A DNA stretch of 64,000 nucleotides from Bacteroidales bacterium (GTDB lineage: Bacteria > Bacteroidota > Bacteroidia > Bacteroidales > F082): contig JAGYLH010000001.1 of assembly GCA_018400955.1 (NCBI GenBank), positions 62,001 through 126,000 on the forward strand, in the 5' to 3' direction. The notes below the pieces were generated by a model, which did no database searches, was not told the DNA's origin, and worked only from the letters and a program-made list of their open reading frames with translations. Made by a program: the position numbers and the translations under genes. Positions 20,616 to 29,694 of this stretch are shown here, piece after piece (the stretch's first letter is position 1; each line of letters begins with the position of its first letter).

Positions 20616-23600
20616 ATGTTCCTCATTTTTGATACCGAAACAACCGGCTTGCCCCGCGACAAGAAAGCCCCCTTAACGGATTTTGAGAATTGGCCCCGGG
20701 CGGTGCAGATTGCCTGGCAATTGCATGATGAGGAGGGGAACTTGATTGAATCAGCCAATTACCTGATCAAACCGGATGGGTTTACCATACCTTTTAATGC
20801 ATCGAAGGTGCATGGTATTGATACTGCATTTGCCGAAAAAAATGGACTTCCACTAAAGGAAGTACTTGAAAAGTTTAATATGGCACTTGGGGCCGCCAAA
20901 GTAATGGTTGGGCACAACATCGACTTTGATTTCAGCATAATGGGTGCTGAGTACCTTCGCATGCACATGGACTCACCTTTAATGAGCTTGCCCCAAATTG
21001 ACACCTGCTCTGAAAAAACAGCCAGCTTTTGCCAACTACCCGGCGGGCGTGGTGGCAAATTCAAGCTACCTACCCTAGAGGAATTGCACCAAAAATTGTT
21101 TTCCGAAGGTTTTGGTGATGCCCATAATGCTTCTGCAGATGTGGAGGCTACTACCCGTATTTTTTTAGAGCTGATACGTATTGAACAGCTTACAGCCAGG
21201 GAATTACACATAGACGAAAGCACTGTTCAGCAGTTTATCAGTTCCAACCCGGAACCCATCAAAGCTGCCGGCATTCACATTGAGGCCAATTATGAAACCG
21301 ATGCAGTGCCCGAAGCCAAATCTCTAGAGACTCCGGTTGTCCCTGAAAAGGATCACTTAGCATCTGCGCCTGTTACAAGATTTTCCCATTTGCGAAACCA
21401 CACCACTTTTAGCATCTTGAATTCCACTACGGCGGTTGTTGATTTGGTGAAGTATGCGGCCAAAAGTAAAATGCCAGCCGTGGGGCTGACTGATACGGGC
21501 AATATGATGGGGTCTTTCCGTTTTGTTAACGCCATTAACAGCTTCAACAGCAAGGAAATAGCAGCTGTTGAATCAGGTGAAAAGGAAATAGCGCATCTTA
21601 TCAAAGGGCTTGTAGGCTCTGAACTATACATTTGCCGAAACCACCTGGACAAATCGGTGAAGGACAATGGCCAACTCGTTCCATTTTTTGCCAAAAACAA
21701 AAAAGGATTTGCCAATCTGAGCATGTTGAGCTCACTTTCCTATACACAAGGCTTTTACTATGTGCCCCGTATTGATAAAGAATTGTTGTTGCAACACAAG
21801 AGCGACCTGATTGTCACAAGCGGGGGGCTGAGTGGCGACATACCTAATTTATTGCTAAACGTAGGCGAGCACCAGGCCGAAGAGGCTGTTGTATGGTGGA
21901 AGGAACATTTTGGAGAAGATTTTTACCTTGAGTTAAACCGCCACAACCTGGATGAAGAAAAGCACGTAAATGACTTCCTGCTCGCAATGGCTGCCAAATA
22001 CAACATCAAATATTTTGCATCCAACAACAATTACTATCTACAACAAGAAGATGCTGATGCACAGGATTTTCTAATCTGCATCAAAGACAATACGCGTAAA
22101 GCAGATCCTGTCGGACGGGGATATGGCTACCGGTTTGGTTTTCCGAACAGCGAATTTTACTTTAAGAATCAGGAACAAATGCAGGATCTTTTTGCTGACC
22201 TGCCCGATGCCATTGAAACAATACAAGAAATTGTGGATAAGGTAGAGCCTTTTGAACTGGCCCGCAACATATCCCTGCCTGAGTTTGAAATACCGAAGGA
22301 ATTTCTTGATGAGGAAGATAAAAAAGACCATGGACAAAGGGGCGAAAATGCTTTCTTGAGCCATTTGGCTTACGAAGGTGCCAAAAAGAGGTTTAGCGAA
22401 ATTACCGACGAAATAAGTTCGCGGCTCGATTTTGAGCTGGAAACAATCCAGCGCACCGGCTATCCCGGTTATTTCCTTATTGTTCAGGATTTGATTGCCG
22501 AAGCGCGTAAAATGGGCGTTGCTGTGGGCCCCGGGCGGGGATCTGCTGCCGGCTCGCTGGTGGCCTATTGCACAGGCATCACCAATGTTGACCCCCTTCA
22601 GTATGGCTTACTTTTCGAGCGCTTCCTCAACCCTGACCGCATTTCGATGCCCGATATCGATATCGACTTTGATGATGAAGGACGTTCAAAGGTAATTGAC
22701 TATGTAACCAAAAAATATGGGCAGAACAAAGTGGCCCAAATTATAACCTATGGCACATTGGGCACCAAATCGGCGATACGTGATATTGGCAGGGCATTGG
22801 ATGCCGATCTGGGACTTGTGAATAAGCTTGCGAGCTCCACATTAAACGTAACACTTTCAGACTTCTACAAGCTATCGCATGAAAAACTGAAGGAAAAATA
22901 CAGGCCTGACCAGATGGAAGCCGGCGAAATGCTAAAGAAAAAGGCAGAAGAGCAAAATGTGGAAGGCGAAATACTGCGCAACACCATAAAACTTGAAGGT
23001 TCGGTGCGCAATACGGGAATTCATGCCTGCGGGTTTGTCATCACACCAACAGATTTGCGCGAACTTGTCCCGGTAATTTTGCCCAAGGAGTCGAAAGACG
23101 GGCGAGAATCAGCCCTTTGGGCTACCCAATTTGACAATGATGTAGCTGAAGCTGCCGGGCTGCTTAAGGTAGATTTTTTGGGCCTTAAAACATTATCGCT
23201 CATCAAGGAAACCCTGGCCATCATTAAAAAAAAGCATGGAAAAACCATCGATCCGGATCAGATTCCGCTCGACGACCTAAAAACCTACGAGCTGTTTCAA
23301 CGTGGCGAAACGGTAGGCATTTTCCAATATGAAAGTCCGGGAATGCGCAAAAACCTGAAGGAGCTCAAACCCACCACTTTTAACGATTTGATTGCCATGA
23401 ATGCCCTCTACAGGCCAGGCCCCATGGCGTATATCCCCAATTACATCAAGCGTAAGCACAAGCTCGAACCAATTAGTTTTGATCTGGAAGAAACGCGTGA
23501 AATTCTTGAAGAAACTTTTGGCATTACCGTTTATCAGGAGCAAGTGATGCTGCTTTCGCAACGCCTGGCAAGTTTTACCAAAGGTGAAGCCGACTCCTTG

Positions 23601-24983
23601 CGCAAAGCCATGGGTAAGAAAATAAAGGCCATGTTGCCGCCGCTTAAGGAAAAATTTATGGCAGGTGGCATCAAAAACAACCATCCTGAAAAAGTGCTGG
23701 AAAAGATATGGAACGACTGGCTAGCTTTTGCGAATTATGCCTTTAACAAATCCCACTCCACTTGCTATGCCCTGGTAGCTTTTCAAACAGCCTATCTCAA
23801 AGCCAATTACCCTGCCGAATTTATGGCTGCAGTGTTGAGCAATAACAGTGGTGATATCAAGCAGGTAACCTTCTTTATGGAAGAATGCAGGCGCATGGGC
23901 ATCAAAACCCTTGGGCCCGACCTGAACGAATCATTCCATAAGTTTACTGTAAACGATAAGGGTGAAATCCGCTTTGGCATGGGTGCCGTAAAAAATATGG
24001 GTGACGCAGCTGTGCAGAATATTATAGAAGAACGTGAGTCGAATGGATTGTTTAGCAGTGTTTTTGATTTTCTAAGCCGAATCAATTTACGTAATGTAAA
24101 CAAACGAACCCTGGAGGCACTGGCTATGGCAGGTGCTTTTGATTCATTTGCCGGCGTGCACCGTGCACAGTTTTTTTATAAGGAAGCCAACGAAAACACG
24201 ACCTTTTTGGAAAAAGCAGTTCGTTATGCTGCCCAAATACAGGAAATGAAGAATTCGGCACAGACCAATTTATTTGGCGAGGAGACAACAACTGAAACAG
24301 CCGAGTTGAATTTCCCTGACTGCCAACCCTGGTCGAAAATGCAGGAGCTGAATATGGAACTTGAAACCATCGGTTTTTATATAAGCAGCCACCCGATGGA
24401 TGATTATAAAATCCCCATCAAATTTTTCACCAATGCCACCATCAGCCATATTAACAGTGAAATAGGCAACCTCAAGGGCAACAAACTCAATTTTGCAGGG
24501 CAAGTAGTTTCAGCTGATCACCTTATCACACAAAACGGCAAGGCTTATGCCCGGTTCAAAGTAGAGGACCACAGCGATTCCATTGAATTGATGCTCTGGT
24601 CAGAAAACTACCTCAAATTCAAACACTTGATTGAAACAAACACCTTTGTTTACATTGTGGCCCAGGTGCAGCAGTCCTATCGCAATCAAGATCAGAACGA
24701 GTTGAAGATTCAGGAAGTGAAACTATTGGACGAAGTACTCGAAAAGATGACCAAAGAAATCAACTTTGTTTTGGACATTGAGGAAATTGACGAAGAAGGC
24801 ATGAACAGCTTCATTGAACTGATAGAGGAAAGCAAGGGAGGCAAGGTGCAATTCACCATCAGACTGAAAGACCCTGAAGTGGAGATGAGCACACTGTTGC
24901 GTCCCATGAAAGGTGCACTTGAGGTAGGCAAGTTGATTGATAAATTGGAAGATTTCAGTTTCTTAGAGTATAGATTGCAATAA
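20616..24983 (+). CDS. dnaE: DNA polymerase III alpha subunit with N-terminal DnaQ-like exonuclease
   Basis: Replicative polymerase of 1455 residues; ordinary DnaE has about 1160. Residues 1-190 form a DEDDh exonuclease: D6 and E8 in FDTETTG, D103 in HNIDFDF, H170 and D175 in HNASADVEATT. A PHP domain follows from about 252. In it, SHLRNHTTFS has Arg260 where the HxH motif expects His, and LTDTGNMMG has Thr294 where TDHGN has His, so metal binding by PHP is probably lost. Catalytic residues are in PDIDIDFDDEGR (about 678-690), after GPGRGSAAGSLVAYC. The clamp-binding motif QTNLF is at 1216-1220, followed by an OB domain. Proofreading is therefore expected to come from the fused domain. Confidence 0.95.
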   Translation: MFLIFDTETTGLPRDKKAPLTDFENWPRAVQIAWQLHDEEGNLIESANYLIKPDGFTIPFNASKVHGIDTAFAEKNGLPLKEVLEKFNMALGAAKVMVGHNIDFDFSIMGAEYLRMHMDSPLMSLPQIDTCSEKTASFCQLPGGRGGKFKLPTLEELHQKLFSEGFGDAHNASADVEATTRIFLELIRIEQLTARELHIDESTVQQFISSNPEPIKAAGIHIEANYETDAVPEAKSLETPVVPEKDHLASAPVTRFSHLRNHTTFSILNSTTAVVDLVKYAAKSKMPAVGLTDTGNMMGSFRFVNAINSFNSKEIAAVESGEKEIAHLIKGLVGSELYICRNHLDKSVKDNGQLVPFFAKNKKGFANLSMLSSLSYTQGFYYVPRIDKELLLQHKSDLIVTSGGLSGDIPNLLLNVGEHQAEEAVVWWKEHFGEDFYLELNRHNLDEEKHVNDFLLAMAAKYNIKYFASNNNYYLQQEDADAQDFLICIKDNTRKADPVGRGYGYRFGFPNSEFYFKNQEQMQDLFADLPDAIETIQEIVDKVEPFELARNISLPEFEIPKEFLDEEDKKDHGQRGENAFLSHLAYEGAKKRFSEITDEISSRLDFELETIQRTGYPGYFLIVQDLIAEARKMGVAVGPGRGSAAGSLVAYCTGITNVDPLQYGLLFERFLNPDRISMPDIDIDFDDEGRSKVIDYVTKKYGQNKVAQIITYGTLGTKSAIRDIGRALDADLGLVNKLASSTLNVTLSDFYKLSHEKLKEKYRPDQMEAGEMLKKKAEEQNVEGEILRNTIKLEGSVRNTGIHACGFVITPTDLRELVPVILPKESKDGRESALWATQFDNDVAEAAGLLKVDFLGLKTLSLIKETLAIIKKKHGKTIDPDQIPLDDLKTYELFQRGETVGIFQYESPGMRKNLKELKPTTFNDLIAMNALYRPGPMAYIPNYIKRKHKLEPISFDLEETREILEETFGITVYQEQVMLLSQRLASFTKGEADSLRKAMGKKIKAMLPPLKEKFMAGGIKNNHPEKVLEKIWNDWLAFANYAFNKSHSTCYALVAFQTAYLKANYPAEFMAAVLSNNSGDIKQVTFFMEECRRMGIKTLGPDLNESFHKFTVNDKGEIRFGMGAVKNMGDAAVQNIIEERESNGLFSSVFDFLSRINLRNVNKRTLEALAMAGAFDSFAGVHRAQFFYKEANENTTFLEKAVRYAAQIQEMKNSAQTNLFGEETTTETAELNFPDCQPWSKMQELNMELETIGFYISSHPMDDYKIPIKFFTNATISHINSEIGNLKGNKLNFAGQVVSADHLITQNGKAYARFKVEDHSDSIELMLWSENYLKFKHLIETNTFVYIVAQVQQSYRNQDQNELKIQEVKLLDEVLEKMTKEINFVLDIEEIDEEGMNSFIELIEESKGGKVQFTIRLKDPEVEMSTLLRPMKGALEVGKLIDKLEDFSFLEYRLQ

Positions 24984-25076
24984 GATTATAAAGCCATTTT
25001 TGATCGCCACTAATATCATTTTACAATGGGCCTTTGATTTCTTTTACGGCTATCTCAAAATTCTAAAAGAATTTCC

Positions 25077-25084
25077 TATTTTTG
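25077..25084 (+). promoter_or_regulatory. Bacteroidota -7 element before polysaccharide genes
   Basis: TATTTTTG fits TAnnTTTG, 30 bp before the ATG at 25114. No -33 match. It probably serves the three following genes. Confidence 0.4.
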
Positions 25085-25113
25085 CCTTTCTTTTTTTTTA
25101 ATATACAGTGCAG

Positions 25114-26142
25114 ATGCAACAAACCACAAATGGTGATTTAGATTCAAAAAGCCTGGTTCAACTGCTTCAAAGTAATCGCAAGGCGCTTGTCCTGCTGCTG
25201 CTGATTACAGCGATCTTTACCTATATTTTTACCCTACCGGTATTTATAACACCACTATACAGGTCGGATGTGATATTGTACCCCACTTCTACCAACTCCA
25301 TATCCAAGGTTTTACTCAGCTCTACCAATCAGCAAAACAAGGACTTGCTTGAATTTGGGGAAGACGAGCAAACAGAGCGCATGCTGCAAATCCTCAGCTC
25401 GAATAAAATAAGGGACAAGGTGATTGATCAGTTCGACCTGATGAACCACTATGGCATCAAGGCCGATTCGCGCTACCGCCTGTCAAGGCTTTACAAATCC
25501 TACGAAAGCAAAATAAAGTTCAGAAGAACGGAGTATATGGCCGTGAAGATTTCTGTAATGGATAAAGATCCGGTCATTGGCGCTAAAATTGCCAATGAGA
25601 TAGCCGAATTGTTTGATTCCACCATGAATGGCATGCAGAAAGAGGTGGCGAAACGTGCATTTGAAATTGTTGAGACAGAATATTTTAAACTCAGGAATGA
25701 GGTGCGAATGATGGAGGATAGCCTGACGGTTCTGCGCAGCTTTGGTGTGCACGATTACGAAAGCCAGGCAGAAATGATCAACCAGCAGTTGGCCATTGAG
25801 TTGGCCAAAGACAACAGGGAAGGTATTCGCCGACTTGAAGAAAGATTAGATGTGCTTGCCAAATATGGAGGCCCTTATGTTTCGATCAGGGACAACCTGG
25901 AACATGAGCGCAAACAATTATCGCACCTGAAAGCCAAGTATGAAGAGGCCAAAGTGGATGCCACTGAGAACCTACCACACAAGTTTATAGTAACAAGTGC
26001 CTACGAAGCCGAACGAAAAGCCTATCCCATCCGCTGGCTGATTATGTTAATCTCACTATCGTCCGTCTTTTTTCTTGGCATGATTATCATCATCTACCTT
26101 GATCAGTTTCATCCGGCAACGGCACTAAAAAAAAAACCTTAA
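25114..26142 (+). CDS. Chain-length determinant (Wzz-like) membrane protein
   Basis: Protein of 342 residues from the ATG at 25114; a GTG two codons earlier is possible. One membrane helix near residues 28-50 is followed by a long periplasmic part with coiled-coil stretches (about 175-285), and a second helix lies at about 308-330. FITPLYRSDVILYPTSTNS after helix 1 is the Wzz-type signature. Wzz/polysaccharide co-polymerase proteins set polymer length of O-antigen or capsule. No tyrosine kinase domain is attached. It is followed by a related gene. Confidence 0.85.
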   Translation: MQQTTNGDLDSKSLVQLLQSNRKALVLLLLITAIFTYIFTLPVFITPLYRSDVILYPTSTNSISKVLLSSTNQQNKDLLEFGEDEQTERMLQILSSNKIRDKVIDQFDLMNHYGIKADSRYRLSRLYKSYESKIKFRRTEYMAVKISVMDKDPVIGAKIANEIAELFDSTMNGMQKEVAKRAFEIVETEYFKLRNEVRMMEDSLTVLRSFGVHDYESQAEMINQQLAIELAKDNREGIRRLEERLDVLAKYGGPYVSIRDNLEHERKQLSHLKAKYEEAKVDATENLPHKFIVTSAYEAERKAYPIRWLIMLISLSSVFFLGMIIIIYLDQFHPATALKKKP

Positions 26143-26255
26143 GATGGCCTAATTTGCCTGACTTAGTAAATATACCGATAAAAATACCAACCAAAACAAT
26201 ATCTGCTGAAATAGAAACGAAAGTTAAAATCCCAAAGCATAACACAACAAAAACC

Positions 26256-27227
26256 ATGGATAACTACTTTAACAATACCGCAATCGTCAGGCTGATTATA
26301 CGTTGGCGTTACCACCTGGCGGTAATTGTCCTTATAGCAGCCGTGCTTGGGGCAATTTTTTCGGGGCCTTTCTTTTTAACCCCACTCTACCGCTCTGAAG
26401 CTGTAGTGTATCCAGCCAATATCAACAGTTACTCGGATGAGAGCGAAACTGAACAGATGCTTCAACTACTTCAAGGTCAAGACATCGTTGATTCAATGAT
26501 ACGTATTTTCAACCTGGGTGAGCATTATGAAATCGATCCCGACTATAAATACTACCGTACTGCACTTTTTCTTGAATACGGAGCAAATGTAAAAATCAGC
26601 AAAACACCTTACGAAGCCATCAGTATAACGGTGCGGGACAAAAACCCCGAACAGGCAGCCCTCATGGCCAGTGAAATTTTACGGCTGTACGACAGCAAAG
26701 TAGCTTATATGCACAAGAGTAAAGGCAAAGAAGTGATTGATATGTACATGAAGCAACTGAAGTTGAAGAAAGATGTAATCGATTCGCTGCAAAACCGACT
26801 CTATACCTTAGGAACCGATTATGGTTTGATAGATTACTCATCACAATCGCAGGAAATCATGCGTGGCTATTTACGTACTGTATATGGCACCAATATGTCA
26901 AACATCAACACCAAGGGAGTTAATGAACTAAAAACCAATATTGAACAGCATGGTGGCGAACTACTTGTGCTTATTGAAATGTTGCAACACGAATCGCGCA
27001 CCTTTGTTGAAGCAAGGGTTGAATATGAGCAAGCATTGCGTTTTTATAATGCTGAAATGACGTATTCCAATATCATTACCCACCCCTTCCCTTCTGATAA
27101 AAAAGCTTTTCCGGTGCGCTGGGTTATTGTAGCCCTGTCAGCTTTGGGTGCCTTTTTACTTAGCATGTTGGTTATATTTATGTTGGAAAACAAACACATC
27201 ATTGTTGGCATTCAGCAAGAAAGCTAA
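26256..27227 (+). CDS. Second chain-length determinant (Wzz-like) protein
   Basis: Protein of 323 residues, clearly related to the previous one: FFLTPLYRSEAVVYPANINS after the first helix, EQMLQLLQGQDIVDSMI matching EDEQTERMLQILSSNKI, and the closing AFPVRWVIVALSALGAFLL. I chose the ATG at 26256 (MDNYFNNTAIVRLIIRWRYH). The frame extends upstream to a TTG at 26154 with a lysine/threonine-rich stretch unlike the family. A tandem duplication gave the pair. Two copies may set different length classes or form a mixed oligomer; this is inference. Confidence 0.85.
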   Translation: MDNYFNNTAIVRLIIRWRYHLAVIVLIAAVLGAIFSGPFFLTPLYRSEAVVYPANINSYSDESETEQMLQLLQGQDIVDSMIRIFNLGEHYEIDPDYKYYRTALFLEYGANVKISKTPYEAISITVRDKNPEQAALMASEILRLYDSKVAYMHKSKGKEVIDMYMKQLKLKKDVIDSLQNRLYTLGTDYGLIDYSSQSQEIMRGYLRTVYGTNMSNINTKGVNELKTNIEQHGGELLVLIEMLQHESRTFVEARVEYEQALRFYNAEMTYSNIITHPFPSDKKAFPVRWVIVALSALGAFLLSMLVIFMLENKHIIVGIQQES

Positions 27228-27239
27228 ACCACTGACCCA

Positions 27240-28673
27240 TTGACCGAACGGATTAAAATAGCATGGCTTTACCTGGCAGCAGCCTTATTTTTGGCTGTTA
27301 ACTTCTACTTGGTCATCAACAAGGATTTCTACTACTTGTTTGCATTGCCTGTCGTTTTGGGCGTGCTGCTTTTATATGTTTTTTCGCTTGATAAGGTTTT
27401 GTTGCTTATCACTTTCCTCACACCACTTTCCATCGATATTACCGATATTGAAGCAGGGCTTGGGGTTTCACTGCCTGCCGAGCCCATGATGTTTGCTGTT
27501 TTGTTGTTGTTTCTTGCGCGCATTCTCTACGACAAAGGCTATGATATGCATATTGCCAACCATCGAATCAGTTACGTAATTTACCTGATGTTTGGCTGGA
27601 TGCTACTGACCACATTCACCAGCGAGTTGCCTATGGTATCGTTAAAATTTCTTGTTTCGCGCCTTTGGTTTGTAGTACCCTTTTTCTTTCTGGGTGCACT
27701 TGTTTTTCAACGCCTTAAGAATATTCACTGGTATTTTTGGTTGTACAATGCAAGCTTAATCATCGCCATTGCATACACCAACATACGGCATGCCAGTTTT
27801 GGTTTCAGTGAAGCTTCGGCACACTGGGTAATGAAACCACTCTATAATGACCATACTGCTTATGGAGCGGCTCTGGCCATGTACCTGATTGTTACCATTG
27901 GGTATATGTTTTATCCCGGGCTAAGCAAAACCAAACGTTTTTGGGTATATATTATGGTTTTTATTCTCGCTGTCGCCACCCTACTCTCAGTTAGCCGTGC
28001 TGCCTGGATCAGCCTTGCTGCTGCCTTGCTGGTGTATTTCGCAGTTTTACTGCGAATAAAATTCAAATGGATACTAGCTACGGTTGCCATTTTGGCAGGC
28101 ATACTGTTTACCTTCCAGCACCAAATTATTGATGCCCTTGAAAAAAACAAACAGGATTCATCTGCTGACTTCATAGAACACGTGCAATCCATTTACAATA
28201 TATCTTCTGATGCCTCCAACCTGGAGCGCATCAATCGCTGGCAATCTGCCATACGCTTGTTCAACGAAAGACCTGTATTTGGCTGGGGACCCGGAACCTA
28301 TCAATTTGTTTACGGCCCTTTTCAGCGTTCTAAGGAAAAAACCATTATCAGCACCAATGTTGGTGATGGCGGCAATGCACACAGTGAATACATTGGCCCA
28401 CTATCCGAAATGGGCTTAATCGGTATGCTGATTGTTATGCTGCTGGTTGGCACCATGGTTTATACCGGCTTGAGTGTGCACAAAAGAGCACGTTCCAAAA
28501 AAGTAAAAGTACTTAGCATGTCCGTAACATTGGCCCTGATCAGCTATTTTGTTCATGGCTTGCTGAATAATTTTCTGGATACAGATAAGCTGTCTGTTCC
28601 GGTATGGGGTTTTATGGCCATACTGGTCGTGCTCGACCTTTATTATGTTGATAAAGAGGATGTAAAAGAATAA
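27240..28673 (+). CDS. O-antigen ligase-like (Wzy_C) membrane protein
   Basis: Protein of 477 residues with about eleven to twelve hydrophobic helices and a large loop (about residues 300-385). The loop has RINRWQSAIRLFNERPVFGWGPGTYQFVYGP and NAHSEYIGPLSEMGLIG, the conserved Wzy_C pattern with HSEY. Family members join O-antigen to lipid A core or polymerise sugar units. The start appears to be TTG at 27240, 13 bp after the second Wzz gene; no in-frame ATG exists before the first helices. Together with two Wzz-like proteins it makes a small polymer-assembly cluster without glycosyltransferases. Confidence 0.85.
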   Translation: MTERIKIAWLYLAAALFLAVNFYLVINKDFYYLFALPVVLGVLLLYVFSLDKVLLLITFLTPLSIDITDIEAGLGVSLPAEPMMFAVLLLFLARILYDKGYDMHIANHRISYVIYLMFGWMLLTTFTSELPMVSLKFLVSRLWFVVPFFFLGALVFQRLKNIHWYFWLYNASLIIAIAYTNIRHASFGFSEASAHWVMKPLYNDHTAYGAALAMYLIVTIGYMFYPGLSKTKRFWVYIMVFILAVATLLSVSRAAWISLAAALLVYFAVLLRIKFKWILATVAILAGILFTFQHQIIDALEKNKQDSSADFIEHVQSIYNISSDASNLERINRWQSAIRLFNERPVFGWGPGTYQFVYGPFQRSKEKTIISTNVGDGGNAHSEYIGPLSEMGLIGMLIVMLLVGTMVYTGLSVHKRARSKKVKVLSMSVTLALISYFVHGLLNNFLDTDKLSVPVWGFMAILVVLDLYYVDKEDVKE

Positions 28674-28709
28674 GCAACACATCCAGGTTTACAATCAACG
28701 GATCACCAC

Positions 28710-29510
28710 TTACAAATTCAATTTCATCTGTATAGCCTGCACTTCTTTTTGCAGCTGTTTCACGGTTTCGGTAAGGGGGTCACGTTCACGATTGGTCTCA
28801 GGCATTTCGGAGCTGATATAATGCACAAATTTCCATACCTCACGAATTTCGTCAACAGGGAGCTCAAAAGGCTCATACAATGTATTTAGCGAATACAACC
28901 CCAGTTTACCTTCCTCCTTGATTTTGTTTTCAACAATTTTAAAAACCACCCCCTCTTCGCGCGTAAGAATGATATAAGGTTGGTGGCTGCGGACAAAATT
29001 CCAGTCGGTTACATACTCGCCGGTCACGTACGAACCATCGGGTATGGGCAGCATGGAGTCGCCACTGATTTGAAAGCTGCGGTACTTTTTATTGCGCGAC
29101 AAAAACGGCAAGTGAAAAGCGGGCAGCACCCGAATGTATTCCGGATCGGCAAAACCGGTGCTGTAGCCTGCTTTGGCCTTTTCGCTTACCAGCTCGATAT
29201 TTTCATTGTTTTCGCTATCGATGGTGGTGGTCAGCACACGCAGATTGCTCCCACGGATATAAACATCGTAACCCCGTTCAAGCTGACTGAGCTGGCCTTC
29301 GCTCAGAGCCGAAAGGTCAACCTTCACAAGGGTGTCAATGGCTACTTTAAAGTATTTGGAAAAGGCAATCAGCGAATCAAGGGCTGGCTGGGCCACCTGG
29401 TTTTCGTAACCACTCAGGGTGGAACGTTTCATGCCTAAAGCAAAGGCTACATCGTCCTGGGTGCGGCCGAGCCGTTTGCGCAAAAGTTTTATGTTGGTGC
29501 TAAAGTACAT
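28710..29510 (-). CDS. XRE/HTH regulator with S24 LexA-like C-terminal domain
   Basis: Protein of 266 residues from the ATG at 29510 (MYFSTNIKLLRKRLGRTQDD); 11 further codons are open upstream. HTH of the XRE type at about 5-60 (RTQDDVAFALGMKRSTLSGYEN). The S24-like fold follows: FQISGDSMLPIPDGSYVTGEYV carries the Ser of GDSM, and VVFKIVENKIKEEGKLGLYSLN occupies the Lys region. C-terminal coiled coil. Domain order matches SOS-type repressors of the CI/HdiR/UmuD type. It is divergent from a Y-family polymerase gene, so repression of that gene relieved by DNA damage is a reasonable inference. Whether self-cleavage occurs is uncertain; I see no clear Ala-Gly cleavage site. Confidence 0.85.
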   Translation of the reverse strand: MYFSTNIKLLRKRLGRTQDDVAFALGMKRSTLSGYENQVAQPALDSLIAFSKYFKVAIDTLVKVDLSALSEGQLSQLERGYDVYIRGSNLRVLTTTIDSENNENIELVSEKAKAGYSTGFADPEYIRVLPAFHLPFLSRNKKYRSFQISGDSMLPIPDGSYVTGEYVTDWNFVRSHQPYIILTREEGVVFKIVENKIKEEGKLGLYSLNTLYEPFELPVDEIREVWKFVHYISSEMPETNRERDPLTETVKQLQKEVQAIQMKLNL

Positions 29511-29587
29511 GGTATTGAGGTGATATGGGTTCATAAAGGTCAAAATAAAAAATCATGTTTTTTTTGATTTGTATTCCTTGTAAATTA

Positions 29588-29660
29588 AAAATGATTATTT
29601 TGCTGTCGCTAAAATGATTAATTTCACATCAAAGATACAATCAATAATAAAAATGTCAAG
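29588..29660. promoter_or_regulatory. Divergent control region of S24 regulator and dinB
   Basis: The minus strand shows CTTG (29660-29657), a 19-nt spacer and TATCTTTG (29637-29630), a near-perfect Bacteroidota promoter for the regulator gene. Just inside its transcript lie two direct copies of AAAATGATTA, at 29588-29597 and 29611-29620, spaced 23 bp, about two helical turns. They are candidates for repressor binding sites. Promoter call is fair; operator call is speculative. Confidence 0.45.
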
Positions 29661-29694
29661 TATTTAGGCAAAAAATATTTTAGCCACTTAAAAA

